From assembly GCA_963845485.1 (NCBI GenBank), contig CAWJSI010000005.1:1-64000 (forward strand): a DNA stretch of 64,000 nt, in the 5' to 3' direction. Positions 17,499-25,861 of this stretch are shown here, one piece after another. The notes below the pieces were generated by a model. It was not told where the DNA came from. It saw nothing but the letters and a program-made list of their open reading frames with translations, and ran no database searches. Origin of the DNA: Bog-756 sp963845485. Its GTDB lineage: Bacteria > Actinomycetota > Acidimicrobiia > Acidimicrobiales > RAAP-2. Position 1 is the first letter of the stretch. Every line of letters begins with the position of its first letter. The position numbers and the translations under genes were made by a program.

Positions 17499-19508
17499 AT
17501 GACTAGTGTCTCCGTTTCGATGGAAACCTCAGACGAACAGGCAGGTCCGGGCCCCCACGAGGGGGCGGTGGCGCCGCGCCGGCTGGGTCGACGTTGGCCG
17601 ATCGTCCTCATCATCGCTGGGGCGACGGCGCTGTGTGCGGCGCTGATCCGGCTGAGCTACTTCCACAACGATGACTTCCTCAACGCCGGGGTGGCGCGTC
17701 ACTACGGACCCTCGTGGTCCCTGTTCACGTACAACGGATTCGGTCATCTGGCTCCGGTCGACCGATTCCTGCATCTCTTCCTCATCAACGTGTCGTCGCT
17801 CAACTACGACCTCGGGGTGCTCATCATCGTCCTTCTGTTTGCCGGGGTACTCCTCGCTCTGTGGTGGGTCTTGGCCGAGCTGGAGACACCGACCTTCGTG
17901 ACGGGCGCGGTCATTCTCGTGGCGGGTACGTCGGTGATCTTGTTGCACGTCACCCTGTGGTTCGATCAGTCCACCTTCCTCCTCCCGGCTTCTGCCTTCA
18001 TCCTCCTCGTGACGGCGTCGTACCTCCGGTGGGAGCGGACGGGCCAGACGAGATGGATGGTCGTGTCGTGGGTGTTGTTCGCCGCCTCGCTCCTCACCCA
18101 GGAGCGCCCCATGGTGGTCCTCGCCTATCTGGTGGTGCTCCGCTACGTGGTGATCCGACCTCGTGGGACCTACTTCGCCCGACGTGTGCTCGGTGACTGG
18201 CGACTGTGGACTCCGTACCTGGTCATCGCCGCCCTCTACCTGTGGGTCTACGTGGCGGGCGGGTACTTCCAGAAGAAACCCAAGCCCACGACGTCCCAGA
18301 TGGTTGAGTACCTGCACCAGGTCAGCCTGGAGCTGCTCCGGGAGTTGGTGGGCCTACCGGCACTTGGAGTACCGAACTGGGTGACCACGGTGGTCATCGT
18401 GATCGCCGTCGTGCTCATCGTGGCGATCGTCCGCGCCGCGCTACACGACAGCCGGGTCTGGAAGGCCGTGGTGTTTGCGGTGGTCTGCATCTTGGTCAAT
18501 CTCTTCCCGGTGATGACCGGCAGGGTGGGTGTCTACAGTCCCTTCCAGGTTGCGTCGGACATCCAGTACCTGCTCGATCCGATGCTCGTAGTGGGCATTG
18601 CCGTGGGGATCGGCACCAGTGGCTGGCTGGAGGCCCCACGCAGCCATCGCCATTCAATGTCGGGTCAACCCGAACGGCGTGTCACCCTCACCGGCCTGGG
18701 CGTGGTCGGGACCCTGGTCTGCGTCGTCATCGTCGCCGTTCACCTCGCTGTGGTGCCCACCGGCGCGAATCACGAAATGAGAATCGAATCATCCGCGGGA
18801 ACCGTTCGTCACTTCGTGGACAACCTCCGTTCAGGCCTCACCGGGATCGACAATGAACCGGAGAAAGCCACCATCCTGCCGTTGATCGCTCCCACCCAGG
18901 TGGTGCCGAGCTTCATCTCCCCCTACAACTTCGAGGGCCTGGTGTTCCCCATTCTGCCGGAGTGGCACAATTATCAGACCGGGCCGGTGAAGGTGGTCGG
19001 GTCGAACGGTACCCTCGTGGCTACCACCTCGAACGACACGGCGACCGTGTCGGGAGGGGAAGTCCGGGGAAGCTCGGTATGGACCAATCTCGTTCCGGTG
19101 GCCTCACCGGCCGGAGAGACGTGTGCCACGGGAACGGGGCAGACGGGCGGGGTGACGATCCATCTGCCGACCTCGGTGAGCGGCGAGGCGCTGGCTGCCG
19201 ATATCCACTACTCGACGTCCACGTCCTTCACCGGGACCTTGGGCACGGCCACGGCGACCACATCGGCCTACAACGCCCTCGCCACCACGTTCGGTGCCGG
19301 ACAGTCCCAACGAGTGGTGACCTGGGTGGAGGGCAAGACCGCCGACCGTCTGCTGATCGCGGCCATCTCCCCCGAGAGCCGGTTCTGCATCCTGTCCGTA
19401 CAGGTTGGGAGCCTGGTCACGACGGCCGACAGCAGTGGCGTGTGCCACACCATCGATGAGTACGGCGCGGTGGGACGGCCGACCTTCTGCGGGGTGGCCT
19501 GGCAGTAA
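17499..19508 (+). CDS. Polytopic GT-C-like membrane protein, paralogue of the gene at 36247
   Basis: This 669-residue protein has a basic N-terminus and about eleven hydrophobic segments up to residue 430. A large non-cytoplasmic C-terminal domain of about 230 residues with Thr/Ser/Gly-rich strands follows. The first extracytoplasmic loop carries YFHNDDFLN, followed by GHLAPVDRFLH; an acidic pair there is the usual catalytic site of GT-C enzymes that use polyprenyl-phosphate sugars. A paralogue at 36247 has the same layout and the same DDF and GH motifs. I infer a membrane glycosyltransferase or polymerase-like enzyme of the glycan locus. The exact family is not recognised. Alternatives are a Wzy-like polymerase or a protein O-glycosyltransferase. 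Confidence 0.7.
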   Translation: MTSVSVSMETSDEQAGPGPHEGAVAPRRLGRRWPIVLIIAGATALCAALIRLSYFHNDDFLNAGVARHYGPSWSLFTYNGFGHLAPVDRFLHLFLINVSSLNYDLGVLIIVLLFAGVLLALWWVLAELETPTFVTGAVILVAGTSVILLHVTLWFDQSTFLLPASAFILLVTASYLRWERTGQTRWMVVSWVLFAASLLTQERPMVVLAYLVVLRYVVIRPRGTYFARRVLGDWRLWTPYLVIAALYLWVYVAGGYFQKKPKPTTSQMVEYLHQVSLELLRELVGLPALGVPNWVTTVVIVIAVVLIVAIVRAALHDSRVWKAVVFAVVCILVNLFPVMTGRVGVYSPFQVASDIQYLLDPMLVVGIAVGIGTSGWLEAPRSHRHSMSGQPERRVTLTGLGVVGTLVCVVIVAVHLAVVPTGANHEMRIESSAGTVRHFVDNLRSGLTGIDNEPEKATILPLIAPTQVVPSFISPYNFEGLVFPILPEWHNYQTGPVKVVGSNGTLVATTSNDTATVSGGEVRGSSVWTNLVPVASPAGETCATGTGQTGGVTIHLPTSVSGEALAADIHYSTSTSFTGTLGTATATTSAYNALATTFGAGQSQRVVTWVEGKTADRLLIAAISPESRFCILSVQVGSLVTTADSSGVCHTIDEYGAVGRPTFCGVAWQ

Positions 19509-19530
19509 GGCGCCACCGGGAGTCGATCGC

Positions 19531-20241
19531 TCAGGGCCGCTTCGACGTCAGATAGTCGCCGAGCTCGGCCATCCCGGTGGGGGACCCGATCTCGAAGAAG
19601 CGATCGAAGACCTCGAAGCCGCCGAGGAGGCGGTGATCGCTGAGATCGGCCAGCAGTACGGCCAGGTCCACGTGCTGTTCGGGTGGAATCCGCTCGGCCA
19701 CCACCCCCCGATCGAGGACCGAGAGCCCGTAGTCGATGTAGGCCATGGCCGCATCGGCTTCGGCGTTCTTTCGGTATCTGGTGACGAGGGAGCCGTCGAA
19801 GACCACGTTGCTTGCGTCCCACCTGCCTTGGTTGGCGAAGACGGTCATGATGGCGGGAAGCCCACGTTCGGTGAACTGGGCATCGAGGGCGGGGAGGCCG
19901 ACCCGGAGGTACGAGTCGCCGTAGAGCACGAAGAAGTGTTCAGCCAGCACACCCCGGTCGGCCGCCAATCGAACAGCTCCGCCCGTCCCCAGCAGGCCGT
20001 CGGTCTCCTCCACGAACTCGACCGTCAGGCCCCAGCGCTCGCCGTCCCCCACGAACCGCCTGATCTGATCGCCGAGGTGGCCGATGCTGTAGACGACCGA
20101 ATCGACGCCCTCGGAACGGAGCCAGGCCAGCTGCCAGTCGGCGAAGGGTCGGCCGGCCACCTCTAGCAGGGTCTTCGGGACCGTCGGGTCGTACTCGCGC
20201 ATGCGGGTGCCGAGCCCACCGGCCAGTATCAGGCACTGCAC
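19531..20241 (-). CDS. Sugar-1-phosphate nucleotidyltransferase, HddC-like
   Basis: The 236-residue protein opens CLILAGGLGTRMREYDPTVPKTLLEV, the nucleotide-binding signature of NDP-sugar pyrophosphorylases. Later motifs are EETDGLLGTGGAV and FFVLYGDSYL, with the metal-binding Asp. Size and neighbours match HddC, which makes GDP-D-glycero-alpha-D-manno-heptose from heptose-1-phosphate and GTP. It is the last gene of a seven-gene minus-strand operon and lies 45 bases after the HddA-like kinase. Base specificity (GTP or another NTP) cannot be read from the sequence, so the heptose assignment rests on context. Confidence 0.85.
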   Translation of the reverse strand: MQCLILAGGLGTRMREYDPTVPKTLLEVAGRPFADWQLAWLRSEGVDSVVYSIGHLGDQIRRFVGDGERWGLTVEFVEETDGLLGTGGAVRLAADRGVLAEHFFVLYGDSYLRVGLPALDAQFTERGLPAIMTVFANQGRWDASNVVFDGSLVTRYRKNAEADAAMAYIDYGLSVLDRGVVAERIPPEQHVDLAVLLADLSDHRLLGGFEVFDRFFEIGSPTGMAELGDYLTSKRP

Positions 20242-20286
20242 GGCTTCACCCCAGTCTCGTCGGACCGGCCGGCTCCCGGGCCACCG

Positions 20287-21267
20287 TCAGCTTCGGGCCA
20301 GGACGACCGAGCCGTCCTGGTCGAAGGAGAACCGCACCTCGGCCAGCCCCTCGTCCACCATGGCCTTCCGCAACGAACCGGGATCGCGGCTGTAGAAGAG
20401 TAGAAATCCGCCGGCGCCGGCCCCCACCAGCTTGCCCCCCATGGCGCCGCTGGCCATGCCGCGCTCGTACCACTGGTCGATGAGGTCGTTGGTCATGCCT
20501 GCGGATCGCTCCCGCTTCCGGATCCAGTGCTGGTGCATGAGTGAGGCGAACTCGGCAGTGTCACCCCGCTCCAGCGCGTCCCTGCTGGCCTCACCCACCG
20601 ACCGCACGAAGTCGAGGTTGTCCAGCATGGCGGTGTCACCCCCGTCGGACTTGGCCTTCTGGTCCTCCAGCATGTGGTCGGCATCGCGGGAGTAGCCGGT
20701 GAAGAACATCAGCAGGTGCTCTTCGAGGTCATGGAGGGTTTCGTTGCTGACATCGAGCGGAGCCACGGTCACGGTTCCGTCGCGTTCGAACGTGAAGCAG
20801 GTGAGGCCACCAAAAGCGGCGATGTACTGGTCCTGTTTCCCCACCGGCCGACCCAGCCGATCGATCTCGATCGAGCAGGCCTCCTCGGCCAGGGTCAGCG
20901 GAGAGGCATGCTCGCGCTGATAGGCGGTCACCGCCCTCAAGAGGCCCACGGTGAAGGCTCCCGATGAACCGAGGCCCGTCCCGGCTGGGATGTCGGCCAC
21001 ACTGACCATCTCCACCGACGGCTGTACGTCGTGGAGTTCGAAGGTCTCCCTGACGATCGGATGATCGATCTCCTTGCGGAGCTCCACCCGCTCGATGGCC
21101 GAGTACTTGAGGAAGTAGTCGTCGGTGAAGGTCCGATTCATCGCCACGAAGATGTACTTGGTGATGGCGCCGGCGATGACCAGGCCGCCCGAACGCTCGT
21201 AGTACGACGGCAGATCGGTCCCCCCACCTCCGAGTGAGATCCGGAGCGGAGTCCTGGTGATGATCAC
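20287..21267 (-). CDS. hddA: GHMP-family sugar kinase, HddA-like (D-glycero-alpha-D-manno-heptose-7-phosphate kinase)
   Basis: The 326-residue protein is a GHMP kinase. Motif 1 is TRTPLRISLGGGGTDLP (residues 4-20), the typical HddA and fucokinase-like opening. Motif 2 is PAGTGLGSSGAF (about 94-105), the ATP phosphate loop. Motif 3 is GAMGGKLVGAGAGGFLLFY near the C-terminus. GRPVGKQDQYIAAFGG is the conserved substrate segment of HddA-type enzymes. It would phosphorylate D-glycero-alpha-D-manno-heptose-7-phosphate to the 1,7-bisphosphate. A GmhA-like isomerase, a HddC-like nucleotidyltransferase and a transaldolase-like gene share its operon. Confidence 0.87.
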   Translation of the reverse strand: MIITRTPLRISLGGGGTDLPSYYERSGGLVIAGAITKYIFVAMNRTFTDDYFLKYSAIERVELRKEIDHPIVRETFELHDVQPSVEMVSVADIPAGTGLGSSGAFTVGLLRAVTAYQREHASPLTLAEEACSIEIDRLGRPVGKQDQYIAAFGGLTCFTFERDGTVTVAPLDVSNETLHDLEEHLLMFFTGYSRDADHMLEDQKAKSDGGDTAMLDNLDFVRSVGEASRDALERGDTAEFASLMHQHWIRKRERSAGMTNDLIDQWYERGMASGAMGGKLVGAGAGGFLLFYSRDPGSLRKAMVDEGLAEVRFSFDQDGSVVLARS

Positions 21268-21286
21268 TGCGTGAGCGTGGATGCCA

Positions 21287-21997
21287 TCAGAGCAGGTAAC
21301 CCGCGGCCTGCGCGTCGCTGTGGAACATCTTTACGGTCTCGAGCGAGTACTCGGTGAGATCCTTGTCGTGGAGGGCGAGCTTGTTCAACAGGTCATGGGT
21401 GACGGTGATGATGTGACAGCCGATGGCATCGGCTTGGTAGACGTTGAGGATCTCCCGTGGGCTGGCCCACAACAACTCGACCTGGGGCATGGGTTCCAGC
21501 AACCCGAGGCACTCCTGCATGAGGGGAATGGGGTCTCGACCGGTGTCCGCCACCCGACCGGCGAACACCGAGACGATGGCACCTGCGCAGCCGGTCAGCG
21601 CGCTGGCCACCTCGTCGACCTGGGCGGGTGCCATCAGCGCGGTGACGTTGAGCCGGAGACCCTCATCGGCGAGCTCTCGGATCAGGTCGGTGGAGTGCTC
21701 GCCTCTGGTGTTCATCACCGGGATCTTCACGACGACGTTGGGCGCCCACGAGGCGATCCGGCGCGCCTGTCTGGCCATCTCGGGAAACTCGTCGGAGAAC
21801 ACCTCGAAGGAGATGGGCTGATCGACGATGTGGTCGAGCACTTTGCGGGCGAAGCCCTCGTACTCGGCAATGCCCGATTTACGCATGAGCGTCGGATTGG
21901 TGGTGAACCCCGAGATTCGGGGATCGTCGGCGAGTTGAACCATTCCCTCGACGTCCGCTCCGTCGGCAAAGATCTTGACCTTCAGTTGTCCCGTCAT
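21287..21997 (-). CDS. Transaldolase / fructose-6-phosphate-aldolase-like protein
   Basis: The frame is open to 22099, but the ATG at 21997 follows a strong ribosome site (GGAGG, seven bases upstream) and gives the family N-terminus. The 236 residues contain GFTTNPTLMRKSG, the class I transaldolase substrate loop, and VVVKIPVMNT with the Schiff-base lysine at residue 91. The length fits the short FSA/TalC-type branch. The protein would transfer or split a three-carbon unit. In a heptose operon it could supply or balance sedoheptulose-7-phosphate, the precursor used by GmhA, but that role is inferred. It sits between the epimerase and the HddA-like kinase. Confidence 0.85.
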   Translation of the reverse strand: MTGQLKVKIFADGADVEGMVQLADDPRISGFTTNPTLMRKSGIAEYEGFARKVLDHIVDQPISFEVFSDEFPEMARQARRIASWAPNVVVKIPVMNTRGEHSTDLIRELADEGLRLNVTALMAPAQVDEVASALTGCAGAIVSVFAGRVADTGRDPIPLMQECLGLLEPMPQVELLWASPREILNVYQADAIGCHIITVTHDLLNKLALHDKDLTEYSLETVKMFHSDAQAAGYLL

Positions 21998-22116
21998 GGC
22001 CGCCTCCGGATCCCTTCCGTGCACTGCCGAAACGAGCGGGCAGTGCTCGTCATCGGGTGCACCCGACAGTACAGCCTGCCCCGCCCGCCATCGTGCCAAT
22101 CAGCCCTCTGGCGGGG

Positions 22117-23130
22117 TCAGGTCGTCTCATCGAACCGTCCGCTCGTGGCATCCACCATCATGGATTCGAGGGACGCCCGCAGCGCCTCGAGCGAGGTCCG
22201 CTTGTTCTCCCAGCCCAAGGCCCGGATACGACGGGAATCCAGGCGCACCACGGGAACGTCCCCCTTCCATCCCCGGTCCCCGCCGGTGAACTCCCAGGTT
22301 GTGCTGCCGGGCTCGATCCCGAGAACGTCACCGGCCAAGGTGGCGATGTCCCGCACCGTCGGGTAGTCACCGGTGGCCACGTTGTAGACGGCGAAGGGCA
22401 GAGGGGCCCGCACGGCGGCGAGCAGGACGGCGTCGATGACGTCGTGGACGTGCACATAGGACTTGCTCTGCATGCCGTCGCCGAGAATTCGGAGATGGGT
22501 AGGGTCGTCGAGCAGACGTCGCGTGAAGTCGAATCCCACGCCGTGGGTCTGGTGTGGGCCGACCACATTGCCGAAGCGGAACGCGCAACCCGAGAGACCG
22601 AACATGAAGGCGTAGGACGCAATGAGGGCTTCACCGGCCAGCTTGGAGGCGCCGTAGGTCGAGACCGGGACCAAGGGTCCGTAGTCCTCGGGCGCTTCGA
22701 GATCACCGACGTCTCCGTAGACACCACTACCCGACGCGTAGAGGATGCGCCCGCCTCCGTTCATCCTGACCGCCTCCACGACGTGATGGGTCAGGACCGT
22801 TCCCTGGTCGAAGTCGACGGCGGGTTCGGTGGCGGCGCGGGCGATGTCCGGGTTGGAGGCGAGGTGGATCACCGTGTCGGATCCTCGCACGGCGCCAGCC
22901 AAACTGGCGAGGTCCTCGACGTCACCCACCACCACCTCCAACCGGGCGTCGGATTCGAAGGGTTGCAGGTGCCAGCGGCGGCCCGACGTGAAGTTGTCGA
23001 ACACCGTGACCTGCTCGGTGCCGGGGGTGGCCAGGAGGCGCTCGACGAAATGGCTTCCGATGAAGCCCGCGCCTCCGACGATGCAGACGCGGCGAATCCG
23101 ATGCCCGTTGCTCTCTGGCGGGCCGCTCAA
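22117..23130 (-). CDS. NAD-dependent nucleotide-sugar epimerase/dehydratase
   Basis: The protein is an extended SDR: VCIVGGAGFIGSHFVERLL near the start, VIHLASNPDIARAATEP, LYASGSGVYGD, catalytic STYGASK (YxxxK) and RFGNVVGPHQTHGV. It probably epimerises, dehydrates or reduces an NDP-hexose or GDP-heptose. No ATG is available. A TTG at 23130 overlaps the preceding stop as TTGA, so I chose it for translational coupling; the protein is then 337 residues. An ATT ten codons later would begin RRVCIVGG and is the alternative. The frame is open to 23649 but only as a shadow of the neighbouring gene. Confidence 0.88.
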   Translation of the reverse strand: MSGPPESNGHRIRRVCIVGGAGFIGSHFVERLLATPGTEQVTVFDNFTSGRRWHLQPFESDARLEVVVGDVEDLASLAGAVRGSDTVIHLASNPDIARAATEPAVDFDQGTVLTHHVVEAVRMNGGGRILYASGSGVYGDVGDLEAPEDYGPLVPVSTYGASKLAGEALIASYAFMFGLSGCAFRFGNVVGPHQTHGVGFDFTRRLLDDPTHLRILGDGMQSKSYVHVHDVIDAVLLAAVRAPLPFAVYNVATGDYPTVRDIATLAGDVLGIEPGSTTWEFTGGDRGWKGDVPVVRLDSRRIRALGWENKRTSLEALRASLESMMVDATSGRFDETT

Positions 23131-23726
23131 CGGACCGACTCCCACTTGGTGGGGGCGACGGCCAGGGCCGGATGGGAGACCAACAGATGCCACACGACGG
23201 CACAGAGACCTTCGGTATGGGGAGTCACGTGGTCGGGGAAGAGCGGCGGGATGACCACGCAGGCGTCGGCCACCTCGGCCACGTGACCTCCCTGGCGTCC
23301 CACGATGCCGTAGATCGAGGTCCCACGCTCCTTGGCCAAGTCCAACGCTCGTACCAGGTTGACCGAAATGCCCTTGGCCACGTCCCCACCTCCGACGGAG
23401 AAGACCAGCAAGGCGTCGTCGGCGGCGAGTCGGGACACCCGCAACCAGGCTTCGAACGTGGTGTCCCACCCCTCGTCGTTCACCCTGGCCGTCAGTTCGG
23501 AGACGTTGTCGGTCGGTGCATAGGATTCGATGCCGCACAGCTTCCGGAAGTCGTTGACCGCGTGGGAGGCGTGTCCGGCGGAGCCGCCGACGCCGAGGAT
23601 GAACAGTCGCCCGTCGCGTTGGCGGACCGCGGCCAGGCCCGAGGCGCATCGTTCGATGTCGTCGGGGGGCAACGCGGAGAGCACCTCGATGCTCTCGTTG
23701 ATGAAGCTGGTGGCAAAATCGGTCAC
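23127..23726 (-). CDS. SIS-domain sugar isomerase, GmhA-like
   Basis: The 199-residue protein is a single SIS domain: RLFILGVGGSAGHASHAVND at about 41-60 and LLVFSVGGGDVAKGISVNL near 105-123 are the two phosphosugar-binding loops. VVIPPLFPDHVTPHTEGLCA near the end resembles the metal-binding helix of GmhA. GmhA converts sedoheptulose-7-phosphate to D-glycero-D-manno-heptose-7-phosphate, the first step of the pathway completed by HddA and HddC homologues in this operon. The GTG start overlaps the methyltransferase stop by four bases, and the stop overlaps the next start, so all three genes are coupled. Other SIS sugar isomerases remain possible. Confidence 0.85.
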   Translation of the reverse strand: MTDFATSFINESIEVLSALPPDDIERCASGLAAVRQRDGRLFILGVGGSAGHASHAVNDFRKLCGIESYAPTDNVSELTARVNDEGWDTTFEAWLRVSRLAADDALLVFSVGGGDVAKGISVNLVRALDLAKERGTSIYGIVGRQGGHVAEVADACVVIPPLFPDHVTPHTEGLCAVVWHLLVSHPALAVAPTKWESVR

Positions 23727-24358
23727 GAGAGCAGTTCTTCTTTCCGACAGACGGCTAGGGCGTTGAGTCCGAATTTGTGACGACGACACCGGATGGCGTG
23801 GGGCGGGAAGCCGGCGGCCACGAGCTTGGGCCACAGGTCGCGTGGGTCGTAGTAGGTCTTGTGATCGTCCATCTCGTTGGCGGGGCTGAGACCGAGGCGG
23901 AATGCGGAAAGTTCGAGAAACCACTTTCCGAGCCATGTGGGGACGTTGATCACGCACACCCCTCCCGGGCGCAGGATGCGGTGGAACTCGGCGAGGGTCT
24001 GGTCGGGTCGGGTCAGGTGCTCGAGCACGGAGAGGCAGAGCACCACGTCGAGTGACTGGTCGGCCACCTTCTCCAGGGTGTCCGGCAGCTCACCGAGGTG
24101 CGAGACGACCTTGTCGTGCTGCCCGATGTCCTCGGCGAGCGCCACGTCCGAGACGGTGGCCGAGGACACCTGATCGAGGACCGAGCGAGTAAAAGTGGCT
24201 TGGTACCCACAGCCGAAGTCACCGATGTCGGCACCGACGAACGAGCCCACCCCTCGGTGCACACCGCGCCCCGAGAGCCATACCCCGAAACGGTCGATGG
24301 GCGTGGTGTCGTTGGATTGGCCGAAGGATCTGGTCCGACCCATATCAGGATGTTCCAC
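23723..24358 (-). CDS. Class I SAM-dependent methyltransferase
   Basis: The 211-residue protein has a Methyltransf_11-type core: VGADIGDFGCGYQATFTRS near 41-60 binds SAM, SLDVVLCLSVLEHLTRPDQ is motif II/III and ILRPGGVCVINVPTW is the post-core strand. It probably methylates a sugar hydroxyl or another small molecule made by the surrounding enzymes. The stop overlaps the GmhA-like start by four bases. The ATG at 24358 overlaps the upstream glycosyltransferase by 14 bases, and a second ATG at 24343 would begin just after that stop. The substrate is unknown. Confidence 0.85.
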   Translation of the reverse strand: MEHPDMGRTRSFGQSNDTTPIDRFGVWLSGRGVHRGVGSFVGADIGDFGCGYQATFTRSVLDQVSSATVSDVALAEDIGQHDKVVSHLGELPDTLEKVADQSLDVVLCLSVLEHLTRPDQTLAEFHRILRPGGVCVINVPTWLGKWFLELSAFRLGLSPANEMDDHKTYYDPRDLWPKLVAAGFPPHAIRCRRHKFGLNALAVCRKEELLS

Positions 24359-25661
24359 GCGGACCGGATGGCGGCGTCACGGCCTGGCGTAGGCCGTAAC
24401 GAACTCCGGTCGCATAGAGCACCAAGGTGAAGCAGAAGGCGGAGAAGCCCATCACCGTGAGGAGTAGTCCGGTCACAGCCAGGTGGTCGACGGTCGACGA
24501 CGGTGCCGGAAGGCGCATGCCGTGAGTCAGGTACCAGACGATGAGCACGACATCGAGGGCCAGGCCCACCGTGGAAACGGCCAGGCTGATGAGCACGGTC
24601 CTCGTGTAGGGGAAGAGCTTCGTCCATCGCAACCGGGCCTCGCCCGAGTAGTCGCAGAGTACCTGGGCGAGACAGCCGAAGAAGAAGCTCTGAAGGCCGA
24701 TGATGGCCAGCGCCACACCCACCAACATCCAATACAGGCCGAAGGTGACGCTCCCGATCGAGAACGATCCGAAGCTGAGCGGCAGGCTGAGGAGCAGGCC
24801 CACCAGCAGGAGGACGACCCCCGGCTTCAGCATGAAGAACTCGGCCCCGTAGACGAACATGGCCCGGAGGTTGATCCAGGCAGCGCTGAACGGTGAGAAC
24901 CACCCTGAGCGCTTGTGGTGGGACAGCCGGCCGTCCCGGTCCTTGTAGAAGGTGACCGGCACCTCGGCGGTACGGAGGCCCATCCGCACCGACTTGAGCA
25001 CCATCTCCGAGGCGTACTCCCACGACTGCGACGACAGACCCATGCGCTTCAGGGCATCGAGGGTCAGGGCGCGCATGCCGCAGTGGATGTCGGTGAAGTG
25101 ACTGCTGTACACGCGGTTGAGAATCCACGTGGTGAACGGTGTGCCGAAGTAGCGGTGGAGGGCGGGCATCGAGCCGTCCTCGATCGAACCCAACCATCGC
25201 GAACCCATGGCGAACTCATTGCCTTCCCGGAGGGCGTCGACGAAGGCTCCGACCTGGCGGAAGTCGTAGGTCAGGTCGGCGTCACCCATGACGACGTACT
25301 TACCCCGGATGTAGGGAATGGCATCGATGTAGGCCCGGCCGAGGCCGCGCTTGGGGGTCTTGAGCACCCGTGCCCCTCCGGCCAGGGCCAGTTCGGCGGT
25401 CTCGTCCGTCGAACTGTCGACGATCAGAATCTCGCCTCGGAGTCCGGCGGACTCGAGGCCCTCATGACACCAGGCGACGAACTCCGCAATGGTCAACGAC
25501 TCATTGACGGCCGGTACCACGATGGACACCTCGGGATCGGGGGTGTCGCCGGCCGGCAGCATCAGCCGGATCGACTCGTCCCCGATGTCAGCTGGCCCCG
25601 CGCCCTCGACCGGGGTGAGCTGGACACCGCTCAAGCTGTTCGCCCCTGAGGATATGGCCAC
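24345..25661 (-). CDS. Family 2 glycosyltransferase with C-terminal membrane domain (DPM1/GtrB-like)
   Basis: This 438-residue protein has a GT-A domain followed by four or five hydrophobic helices. The catalytic part includes VSIVVPAVNESLTIAEFV, GLGRAYIDAIPYIRGKYVVM with GDADLTYDF (the DxD), MGSRWLGSIEDGSMP and DIHCGMRALTLDALKRM. EVPVTFYKDRDGRLSHHKRSG is the conserved loop of lipid-linked glycosyltransferases. Such enzymes transfer a sugar to polyprenyl phosphate, giving the donor used by GT-C enzymes such as those at 17499 and 36247. It heads the seven-gene minus-strand heptose operon. The N-terminal 40 residues are poorly conserved, so a later start is possible. Confidence 0.9.
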   Translation of the reverse strand: MAISSGANSLSGVQLTPVEGAGPADIGDESIRLMLPAGDTPDPEVSIVVPAVNESLTIAEFVAWCHEGLESAGLRGEILIVDSSTDETAELALAGGARVLKTPKRGLGRAYIDAIPYIRGKYVVMGDADLTYDFRQVGAFVDALREGNEFAMGSRWLGSIEDGSMPALHRYFGTPFTTWILNRVYSSHFTDIHCGMRALTLDALKRMGLSSQSWEYASEMVLKSVRMGLRTAEVPVTFYKDRDGRLSHHKRSGWFSPFSAAWINLRAMFVYGAEFFMLKPGVVLLLVGLLLSLPLSFGSFSIGSVTFGLYWMLVGVALAIIGLQSFFFGCLAQVLCDYSGEARLRWTKLFPYTRTVLISLAVSTVGLALDVVLIVWYLTHGMRLPAPSSTVDHLAVTGLLLTVMGFSAFCFTLVLYATGVRYGLRQAVTPPSGPRGTS

Positions 25662-25861
25662 GCTGTCGTTCCAATCTTGGGTGCCGGGTGGGGGTGGTCC
25701 TGCCGTGCGCCGGCCTCGAGTCCCTTGCCCGCCCGGGCGCGGATGCGAATGCTCGAAAACCGAGTGCTGCCACGAACGCTACCAACAATCGCCGGGCAGT
25801 CCGGGACATGGTCGGTGCGGAAAATGGCGCCGCCCGGGCCAGGGAGCGTCACAATGGGGCG

